Of a stretch of DNA of 5,766 bases, positions 1-5,376 are shown one piece after another. The number at the start of each line of letters is the position of its first letter. Position 1 is the first letter of the stretch. The notes below the pieces were generated by a model, which made no database searches, was not told where the DNA came from, and saw nothing but the letters and a program-made list of their open reading frames with translations. The position numbers and the translations under genes were made by a program. Origin of the DNA: Pseudomonadota bacterium (GTDB taxonomy: Bacteria; Desulfobacterota; Desulfovibrionia; Desulfovibrionales; Desulfovibrionaceae); the NCBI GenBank assembly GCA_023411815.1, contig JAEYOJ010000163.1, forward strand, positions 1 to 5,766, in the 5' to 3' direction.

Positions 1-29
1 GTCGTACTCCGTGTCGTAGACATGCGGGC

Positions 30-61
30 ATTGTATGCAACCGAGTTGCATGAGCTGTCAA
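30..61 (-). promoter_or_regulatory. candidate sigma-70 promoter with 20-base spacer, facing left out of the window
   Basis: On the minus strand a perfect -35 box TTGACA (61-56) is followed, after a 20-base spacer, by TACAAT (35-30), which matches five of six bases of the -10 consensus. A spacer of 20 is too long for good constitutive activity but is typical of promoters switched by MerR-family activators. A GGAG ribosome-binding site (10-7) lies downstream, so a gene start just past the left edge is expected. An alternative -10 at normal 17-base spacing (GCATAC, 38-33) is a poor match. This is motif reading only, without transcription data. Confidence 0.38.
35..51. promoter_or_regulatory. perfect 7-3-7 palindrome inside the promoter spacer, candidate operator
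   Basis: ATGCAAC and GTTGCAT form a perfect inverted repeat around three bases (CGA on the plus strand). It lies wholly between the TTGACA box and the -10 region of the candidate minus-strand promoter, touching the last base of TACAAT. Binding of a dimeric regulator is the simplest reading. A small RNA hairpin is less likely because the site lies upstream of the expected transcription start. No regulator gene is visible in the window. Confidence 0.4.
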
Positions 62-106
62 GGAGGGAGGATGTAGGCTTGCCAAGGCGCTGTGCGAATG
101 AAGCGG

Positions 107-176
107 AAAAACTAGGGGTCCAGGGAGCGGCGCTCCCTGCCGGGAGAGAGTCTGGGCGAGGGCAGCGCCCTCTCTC
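107..176 (-). terminator. tandem GC-rich hairpins after the last operon gene, probable terminator
   Basis: Two inverted repeats lie 22 to 77 bases past the CofD-like stop. The first to be transcribed (144-176) has an inner stem GAGGGC/GCCCTC (158-163 with 167-172). It can alternatively fold with outer arms GAGAGA/TCTCTC (144-149 with 171-176) around GGGCG/CGCCC. The second is a perfect 8-bp stem with a 3-base loop, CAGGGAGC/GCTCCCTG (121-128 with 132-139). Read on the minus strand, a run of five T follows (111-107), but nine bases separate it from the second stem, so this is not a textbook intrinsic terminator. Its place, just after a convergent end of six co-oriented genes and before a candidate new promoter, supports termination or 3'-end protection. 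Confidence 0.5.
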
Positions 177-197
177 AGTTGAATGGCAAAAGATGCT

Positions 198-1400
198 CTA
201 AATCAGGGACAGCAGGTATTCGAGCACGCGCTCCTCGTCGAGGTATGGCGCGCTGCGCTCCGTGACCAGGGGCGCGTCGATGATCGTCAGGCCGTAGCGT
301 CTCAGTTCTTCCAGGTCGGAGGCCGGGCCGTAGTTGCCGTGCTTCAGGTCCAGGAGCAGGAAGTCGAGCAGGCTCGCGCGCGCCGGAGTCGTGGAGCAGC
401 CTTGCTCCAGGTAGGCGAAAAGGGCGCGCACTTGGTCCAGCAGGGTCATGCCGCGCTGTTCCGGGTCGGCGCCGAGATTGGGGATGTAGACCTTGGGGCA
501 GCGGTTGGCGGCCACGGAATCGCCCACTCCTCGCGGCAGCAGGTTGGCTATGAGGCTCGTGTAGAAGCTGCCCATGGGATAGCAGATGAGGTCAGCCTCG
601 GCGATGAGCGAGGCTGTCTGCTCGCGTATATCCACTTCCGTGGGCCGGGGGGCGTCGGCGCGATCCGAGAGGTACACGCGCCTGACCGGAGAGCTGATGG
701 GCGAGGCCTCCTTGCCCGTGAGCAGGTGCTGGCCCACCAGCACGGAGCCGTCGGCCAGCTCGGCGACGAGGTGCAGGGGCTGGTTGACCACGGGCCGCAC
801 CAGCCCGCGCGCCTCCACCAGCTTGGAGAACAGGTAGATGACCGGGTCGATGTGGCGGTCGTGGTTGAAATAGCCGCCTGTGAGGATGAGGTTGCCGATG
901 CTGGCCCCGCGCAGGTCGAAGTCCTCGGGCATGCGCTCGACGAAGAAGCGCAGGTGTGTGCGGATGATCTTGCGCATGGGGTCGGGCACGCGGGCCACCA
1001 GCTCGTCGTCGCCGCATAGCATGGCCTGCAGGCGTTCGCGCAGTTCCTGCGGGGCGGCGTCATGGGGCAGGCGGCAGGCGAACAGCGCGTAGGTCTCGGG
1101 AGCGCCCTTGACCGTTCGGTCGGCCAGGGCCATGAGCCGGTTGCGCAGGTCGCCCACGGCCGGCATGTCGAAGGCCGCGCGCAGCTTGGCCGATGAACCG
1201 CCGGAGTCGAAGGGCGTGATGAGGTGGATGGAGTTGTGCGTGTAGTCGATGACCCTGCGCGAGAGGGCCTTGAGGGCCGTGCCGCCGGTGAAGAAGAGCA
1301 CCTTGGGTCCCAGCTCCGGCGCGCGAAGGAAGCGGGCCAGTTTGATGGGGTCCGGGATGGTGGCGGTGCGGCTGACGACGATGCGCATGCTCATGGCCAT
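198..1400 (-). CDS. CofD/YvcK-like protein (GAK system CofD-like type)
   Basis: This 400-residue protein carries the motif series of the CofD/YvcK superfamily in order: FFTGGTALKALS (36-47), a variant of the GGTG nucleotide-binding loop; ITPFDSGGSSAKLR (61-74), matching the DDGGSSGRLR loop; AVGDLRNRLMAL (81-92), matching PxGDIRN; LRGASIGNLILTGG (163-176), matching RGHxxGNL; and YPMGSFYTSLIANLL (274-288), matching GPGSLYTSxxPNLL. CofD transfers a phospholactyl-type group from a nucleotide-activated donor to the F420 precursor Fo. YvcK relatives bind UDP-sugars and help control cell-wall metabolism. Length is closer to these families plus a C-terminal extension (about 310-400) ending in ERVLEYLLSLI. 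No other F420 gene is visible, so F420 synthesis is not implied. The gene begins 6 bases after the HprK-like stop. The Shine-Dalgarno is weak (AGGG about 12 bases upstream), and ATGs at 1400, 1394 and 1388 are all possible starts. It is the last gene before the hairpins at 121-176. Confidence 0.87.
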   Translation of the reverse strand: MAMSMRIVVSRTATIPDPIKLARFLRAPELGPKVLFFTGGTALKALSRRVIDYTHNSIHLITPFDSGGSSAKLRAAFDMPAVGDLRNRLMALADRTVKGAPETYALFACRLPHDAAPQELRERLQAMLCGDDELVARVPDPMRKIIRTHLRFFVERMPEDFDLRGASIGNLILTGGYFNHDRHIDPVIYLFSKLVEARGLVRPVVNQPLHLVAELADGSVLVGQHLLTGKEASPISSPVRRVYLSDRADAPRPTEVDIREQTASLIAEADLICYPMGSFYTSLIANLLPRGVGDSVAANRCPKVYIPNLGADPEQRGMTLLDQVRALFAYLEQGCSTTPARASLLDFLLLDLKHGNYGPASDLEELRRYGLTIIDAPLVTERSAPYLDEERVLEYLLSLI

Positions 1401-1406
1401 GCAAAC

Positions 1407-2513
1407 TTAGGACCCTGCCGCCGCGGCGTCCAGGAAATCACGCATGATCCTTGCCGCGGCCTTGAAATCCACGCCGCCCGACAGCTCCAGCACGGGGCAG
1501 CCGCGCAGCAGTTCCAGATAGGACTCCGGGGTGAACACGGGCTCCATGGACGGGCCGTCCGCTTCGTAGAACAGGCCGACGTCCTTCATGAAGGCGGGAT
1601 GCAGGTCGGGCCGCGCGGCGAGGTCGACCTCGCGCACCGCAAGCGGACCGCCGCCGCGCCGCCAGTTGAGCAGGGCCAGTCCGGACATGCGCGCCTTGAG
1701 CCGGAAGCGGCCGGGCCCGAAGCACTCGCCGATGAACGCGTCGTACTTGCGCTCCAGGTTCCATAGCGCGTCGGGGTCCATGGCCAGGAACTCCCGGCGC
1801 TCCTCGGGCGTGATGACCGCGCACAGGGCCTCGTTGTGCAGGATGGTGCCGGGATTGACGCGCGGCATCTTGGCCAGGCCGTGCATGGTCAGCCCGCTGT
1901 CCTCGCGGCAGGCCATGACGCGGTCGTTGCTCACGAAATCCGTGCCCAGGCTCATGATGTGCAGGGCCAGGGTGGATTTGCCCATGCCCGCGAAGCCGGC
2001 GATGGCCAGGCCAAAATCGCCGACGGACACGCCGGCCGCGTGGAACAGGAGGCAGCCGCGGTTGAGCAGCCACTCGATAAAGCGATTGTTGATGAAGTTG
2101 ACCACCTGATTGCCGTTGGCCAGGCAGGGCCCCACGGCCAGATTGAGGCCGCCGCCGAAAAGGTAGTGCATGCCGGTCAGCCGCTTGCGCACCACGCGGC
2201 CGTCACCGAAGTCGATGAACTCCTCCTTAATTCTGGGCTTTCCGGGTTCGGGCAGTCTGGGCGCGTAGAGCAGGCCCAGGTCGGGAGCGGCGGTATCCAG
2301 GGCCGTGATCTCGATGTCGGCCTGGTCCGGCGCGGCGCACAGTGCGGGCGAGGCGAGGAAGTCGCGGAAATAGGAGGAGAGCTTCTCGCGCAGGGTCTGG
2401 CTGTTGGTGGCCACGTGCACGAGCACCTGGCCGAAATCGAGGGCCAGGGAGTGCGGAGCGGGATGCGCGGCCAGCAGGGGCGCTGCGAGTTCGCGCATCG
2501 AAGCCGCGCTCAC
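1407..2513 (-). CDS. HPr kinase-related protein (HprK-related kinase B type)
   Basis: This 368-residue protein has the HprK-like P-loop kinase layout in its second half. LLFHAAGVSV (155-164) has the His that precedes the P-loop in HprK relatives. GFAGMGKST (173-181) is a clear Walker A, and FVSNDRVM (193-200) sits where HprK has its catalytic/Walker B V-A-D-D; here only the second Asp (D197) remains. KMPRVNPGTILHN (215-227) follows. The N-terminal 120 residues are not recognisable by eye. Bacterial HprK phosphorylates a Ser of HPr in carbon control and is about 310 residues. This longer relative has no HPr or PTS gene beside it in the window, so its target must be sought elsewhere, perhaps in this operon. 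The GTG start (2511-2513) overlaps the preceding TGA and has a strong GGAGG five bases upstream (2519-2523), which favours it over the in-frame ATG at 2498. The product is probably cytoplasmic. Family call is firm; substrate is unknown. Confidence 0.88.
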   Translation of the reverse strand: MSAASMRELAAPLLAAHPAPHSLALDFGQVLVHVATNSQTLREKLSSYFRDFLASPALCAAPDQADIEITALDTAAPDLGLLYAPRLPEPGKPRIKEEFIDFGDGRVVRKRLTGMHYLFGGGLNLAVGPCLANGNQVVNFINNRFIEWLLNRGCLLFHAAGVSVGDFGLAIAGFAGMGKSTLALHIMSLGTDFVSNDRVMACREDSGLTMHGLAKMPRVNPGTILHNEALCAVITPEERREFLAMDPDALWNLERKYDAFIGECFGPGRFRLKARMSGLALLNWRRGGGPLAVREVDLAARPDLHPAFMKDVGLFYEADGPSMEPVFTPESYLELLRGCPVLELSGGVDFKAAARIMRDFLDAAAAGS

Positions 2514-3385
2514 GCCAGCCTCCGCAGCACATGATCCGCGTACAGGCTCGCGGCATCGATGCCGTTGGCCTCCAGCAGGCCACGGAAACCGCCGAAGGCC
2601 GAGACTTCATAGACCTTGGGCCCGTCCGGGGTCTCGACCACGTCCACGCAGGTGAAGTCCAGGTCGAACAGGGCCTGGGCGCGCCTGGCCAGCTCGATGA
2701 TCTCGGGGCCCGGCTCGCAGGGCGCGTACTTGCCGCCGGAGCGGGTGGTGGTGTTCCAGCTGTCCTCGCTGCCCTGGCGGGCGTAGGTGGCCACGTACTC
2801 GCCGCCCAGGAAGGTCACGCCCAGGTCGCGGCCGGCGTGATTGACGAATTTCTGGATGTACATGACCTGATTGCCCTGGGCCTTGAAGACCTCGACCTCG
2901 GTCCAGGCGCTCGGCCCGGCCTCGATGACGGTCATGCCCCTGGCCTTTGTGCTGAACAGCGGTTTGAATACGGCCTTGCCGTATTCCTCCACGACGGCCA
3001 CGGCCTCGGCCACGCTTTCGGTGGCCGTTGTCTCGGGCATGGGAATGCCGCCCAGGCGCAGGCCCACGGTGCAGGACAGGCGGTCCACCAGCTTGATGAT
3101 GCTGCCCGGCTGGGAGAAAACCGGCAGGCCCCGGCCATGCAGGAAACGCAGCATTTCCAGCCGGTCCAGGATGTCCGGCGAGTAGGCCGGCGCGATTTTC
3201 TTGATGATCAGGCCGTCCAGCCTGGACAGGTCGTGGCCCCGGAAGGTCACCGTACCCTTGGCCAGATCCAGGCGGGCCTCGGCCATGTCCACCAGCAGGG
3301 CGAAACCGGTCCGCCGGGCCACGGCCTCCAGAAGCCGCTGGGAAGACCAGCCGCGCGGATCGCCGATGACTGCGATCTTTTTCAT
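2510..3385 (-). CDS. RimK-like ATP-grasp enzyme (GAK system ATP-grasp type)
   Basis: This is a 291-residue protein with ATP-grasp organisation. An N-terminal pre-ATP-grasp domain (about 1-95) opens with MKKIAVIGDP. A lid-entry segment KLVDRLSCTVGLRLGGIPMP (98-117) parallels the RimK segment that begins the ATP-grasp core. VFKPLFSTKARGM (139-151) carries the ATP-binding Lys and a small-residue loop. YIQKFV (176-181) is the hinge, then RDLGVTFLGGEYVATYAR (186-203), then an SGGKYAP loop (216-222), and finally FTCVDVVETPDGPKVYEVSAF (244-264) with the Mg-binding Asp and Glu. Enzymes of this fold join a carboxylate to an amine (or similar nucleophile) through an acyl-phosphate; RimK relatives add glutamate to proteins or cofactors. 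The substrate is unknown. One oddity: the usual metal motif E-x-N reads E260-V-S262. The ATG at 3385 has AAGGA eight bases upstream (3394-3398) and lies 18 bases after the preceding stop. The upstream ATG at 3390 hits TGA within three codons. The stop overlaps the start of the HprK-like gene. Confidence 0.88.
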   Translation of the reverse strand: MKKIAVIGDPRGWSSQRLLEAVARRTGFALLVDMAEARLDLAKGTVTFRGHDLSRLDGLIIKKIAPAYSPDILDRLEMLRFLHGRGLPVFSQPGSIIKLVDRLSCTVGLRLGGIPMPETTATESVAEAVAVVEEYGKAVFKPLFSTKARGMTVIEAGPSAWTEVEVFKAQGNQVMYIQKFVNHAGRDLGVTFLGGEYVATYARQGSEDSWNTTTRSGGKYAPCEPGPEIIELARRAQALFDLDFTCVDVVETPDGPKVYEVSAFGGFRGLLEANGIDAASLYADHVLRRLA

Positions 3386-3403
3386 GCCATCCGTCCTTGC
3401 TTA

Positions 3404-5041
3404 TCAGTAGGAAAACACGGCGTCGGGTAGCCGGAACTCTTCCAGGGGCCGTTTCTTGGCGTGGGCCAAAAGCTTCTCCAGAAGATAGACGCCGCGCAGG
3501 AGCATGTCCTTGGCGAAGCGCTTGTTGAGCTCGAAGCGCGTGGAGGTGATGAACGACCTGGCCAGGCCCAGACACAGCCTGGCCTCGAAAGTCGTGTCTC
3601 CGTGGCGTCTGGCGAAAGCGCGCGCGAACTTGAGGAATTCCGAGATCACGTACTCGATGCGTTCGCGGGCCTCGTGGCCGAAGATGGGCAGCCGGAAGTT
3701 GGACACCAGGAATACCGACACATCCTGCAGGTAATCGGCGTCAACGGAGCGGTGCAGGTCGATGTAGTGTATGCGCTGCGCCTCGTGGTTGTAGACGACG
3801 TTGTTGCCGTTGAAGTCGCCGTGGATGAAGACGGTGTAGGGCGCGAACAGGCCCGCGCATAGCTCGGCGGCCGAGGCCAGCAGCTCGTCGGTGGACTGCG
3901 CGGCGATGCCGCAGAAAGAGCGCCTGCCGGTCTGGAAATCGGGATGCAGGTGGTACACGTCGGGCATGCGCGTCATGGTCTGGCGCATGAAGGTGGCCGG
4001 AGCCGGCTGGCGTCTGAGGGTGGCCTCCCACAGCTCGCTCACGGTCTGCGTGACCAGGAACGTGGCGTTTTCCAGGATATCCCACTCGGCCGTGAGCACC
4101 ACGTCCTGGAAGGTGCAGCCGCCGAGGTATTCGATGAGCAGGCTGACAGAGGCGCCCTCTTCCTGCAGGGCCTGTATCCTGGGCGGCAGGCCGGGCATGA
4201 CGGCTTCCCAGCGCTCGATGCTGGCCTTCTCCTGCAGGAGCTTCCTGCGGCTGCCCTCCTTGAAGATGAGGCTCTGCTTGGCACCCTTCTCGTCGGTCCG
4301 GGGCTTGTTGACCTTGCCGATGCGGCAGCCCGAGCGCGTGCCCCAGATGGATTCGAACTCCACGTGGGCCGGGACCACGTCCTCGCCCCTGGCGCCCAGT
4401 GTCTCGCGCAGGGCGTTATACTGGTGGATCTTGAACTTGTCGCCGGTGATGGAAAAGATGATGGCCTCGCCCATGTTCAGCAAGGCGTCGCCCATGCGCT
4501 CCAGGTAGCGAAAGATGAACAGGGACGTGACCAGGTTGCCTGCCTCGCTGCCCGCGCGCAGGTCGCCGAGGATGCGGTCGAACTGCTGCTTGTACATGGA
4601 GTCCAGGGTGAACTCCGTGCGGCAGATCTTGAAGGCCAGGGACATGTCCTGGCGGGTCAGGGCCGGGTGCACGCGCTCCAGGGCTGCCAGCACCTCATGG
4701 AAGAACGGCCGGTAGTCGTACTTCTGGAAGAAGGCCGGCTCGGAGAGGTGCGGCGTTTGGCGGGCCACGTTCACGCAGTGGTCGGCCAGACGCTCCAGGT
4801 TGGCGGTCACCACGTTGAGCGCGCGGATTCGGTCCACCGCGCGCTTGGCCAGGGGCTGGCCGTGGATGCGCGAGAAGCAGTCGTTCTCGATGACGCTCTT
4901 CAGGTTGTCGATGTAGTCGTCACGGTTCTCGATGGACTCGATGGACACGGTTCCCGGAGAGTCGAGGAGCCGCAGGGTGTCTTCCACCTGCTTCACGACC
5001 TCCAGGATCATGAAGCGGAAATTCTCTTCCAGGACCTTCAT
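3404..5041 (-). CDS. PhoU-like domain fused to aminoglycoside phosphotransferase (APH)-like kinase domain
   Basis: This is a 545-residue two-domain cytoplasmic protein. Residues 1 to about 215 are helical and PhoU-like, with two PhoU metal-cluster motifs: LERLADHCVNVA (82-93) and FRYLERMGDALLNMGEA (177-193), like the E-R-x-x-D-H-x-x-N signature of phosphate regulators. Residues from about 225 to the end look like an APH/choline-kinase-type small-molecule kinase. They contain a likely ATP-binding Lys in LIFKEGS (K261), a following helix Glu (E271), a hinge LLIEYLGG (301-308), the catalytic-loop HGDFNGNN (407-414, with D409 and N414) and YIDLHRS (426-432) as the metal-binding Asp loop. The kinase residues look intact. 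PhoU proteins normally regulate phosphate transport and PhoR signalling and have about 215-240 residues; here the second half adds a kinase. The start ATG (5039-5041) overlaps the TGA of the amphi-Trp gene, with only a weak ribosome-binding site (GGGA), so translation is probably coupled. The phosphate acceptor is unknown. Confidence 0.85.
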   Translation of the reverse strand: MKVLEENFRFMILEVVKQVEDTLRLLDSPGTVSIESIENRDDYIDNLKSVIENDCFSRIHGQPLAKRAVDRIRALNVVTANLERLADHCVNVARQTPHLSEPAFFQKYDYRPFFHEVLAALERVHPALTRQDMSLAFKICRTEFTLDSMYKQQFDRILGDLRAGSEAGNLVTSLFIFRYLERMGDALLNMGEAIIFSITGDKFKIHQYNALRETLGARGEDVVPAHVEFESIWGTRSGCRIGKVNKPRTDEKGAKQSLIFKEGSRRKLLQEKASIERWEAVMPGLPPRIQALQEEGASVSLLIEYLGGCTFQDVVLTAEWDILENATFLVTQTVSELWEATLRRQPAPATFMRQTMTRMPDVYHLHPDFQTGRRSFCGIAAQSTDELLASAAELCAGLFAPYTVFIHGDFNGNNVVYNHEAQRIHYIDLHRSVDADYLQDVSVFLVSNFRLPIFGHEARERIEYVISEFLKFARAFARRHGDTTFEARLCLGLARSFITSTRFELNKRFAKDMLLRGVYLLEKLLAHAKKRPLEEFRLPDAVFSY

Positions 5042-5325
5042 ATACCATTCGTCCCGCTGCCCGGCTTGATGACCAGGGGTTCCTGCGCATCCGTCCCCTC
5101 GGCGTGGCGTTCCTTCCAGCGCAGCTTGATGGCCAGCTTGCGTTCGTCCTCGCTGACCTTGGCCTCGAAGATGAAATCGATGAGCCCCTGGGGCGCGAGC
5201 ACGAGTTCCTCGCCCTTGTGGCTGATTTCGATATGGCCCTGGCGGATGCCCTCGGTGAGTCTCTCCAGGTAGGCCACGATGGCTTCCCTGTCCTGCAGGG
5301 CGTCGTAACGGAACCGCTTGGACAT
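5038..5325 (-). CDS. amphi-Trp domain-containing small protein
   Basis: This 95-residue protein fits the amphi-Trp domain family, which is small and has no known biochemical activity. Visible layout: a basic start (MSKRFRYD), a helix rich in Glu and Leu (about residues 12-29), then alternating polar and hydrophobic strands (GHIEISHKGEELVLAP, about 30-45; LIDFIFEAKVS, about 48-58; KLAIKLRWKER, about 63-73). The KLRWKE stretch carries the single Trp at the end of an amphipathic strand, which is typical of the family. The tail is polar and probably disordered. I see no catalytic motif, signal peptide or membrane segment. The ATG at 5325 is supported by an AAGGA ribosome-binding site at 5335-5339, nine bases upstream. 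Its TGA overlaps the ATG of the next gene. Being small and embedded among kinases and a ligase, it could be a carrier, substrate or regulator, but that is inference. Confidence 0.85.
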   Translation of the reverse strand: MSKRFRYDALQDREAIVAYLERLTEGIRQGHIEISHKGEELVLAPQGLIDFIFEAKVSEDERKLAIKLRWKERHAEGTDAQEPLVIKPGSGTNGI

Positions 5326-5376
5326 GCTGTTGTTTCCTTCGTGTGTTCGGTTGTGCCGGCAGGGCCGCTCTCGTCT

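Noticed and set aside
61..73. Strong AGGAGG followed by ATG on the plus strand
   Set aside because: The ATG is followed directly by TAG, and no other start nearby opens a frame of useful length, so this is a chance match or part of the upstream region of the left-facing promoter.
183..1019. 278-codon open frame on the plus strand
   Set aside because: It lies opposite the CofD-like gene, whose five superfamily motifs are intact. The plus-strand product has no recognisable domain.
198..1400. F420 cofactor biosynthesis locus suggested by the CofD-like gene
   Set aside because: No other F420 gene is in the window, and the neighbours (HprK-like, amphi-Trp, ATP-grasp) fit the GAK grouping better. 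The first nucleotide loop also differs from CofD.
2342..3430. 362-codon open frame on the plus strand
   Set aside because: It is antisense to the ATP-grasp gene and part of the HprK-like gene, with low-complexity Gly/Ala/Arg composition and no family motif.
3404..5041. Antibiotic-resistance aminoglycoside kinase
   Set aside because: The kinase half shares the APH fold motifs, but it is fused to a PhoU-like domain and sits in a metabolic-type operon without mobile-element signs. The fold is shared by many housekeeping kinases.
3944..5272. 442-codon open frame on the plus strand
   Set aside because: It runs antisense to the PhoU-APH and amphi-Trp genes. Its product is rich in Gly, Ala, Val, His, Gln and Asp with no recognisable motif, typical of shadow frames in high-GC DNA, while the minus-strand products carry clear family motifs.
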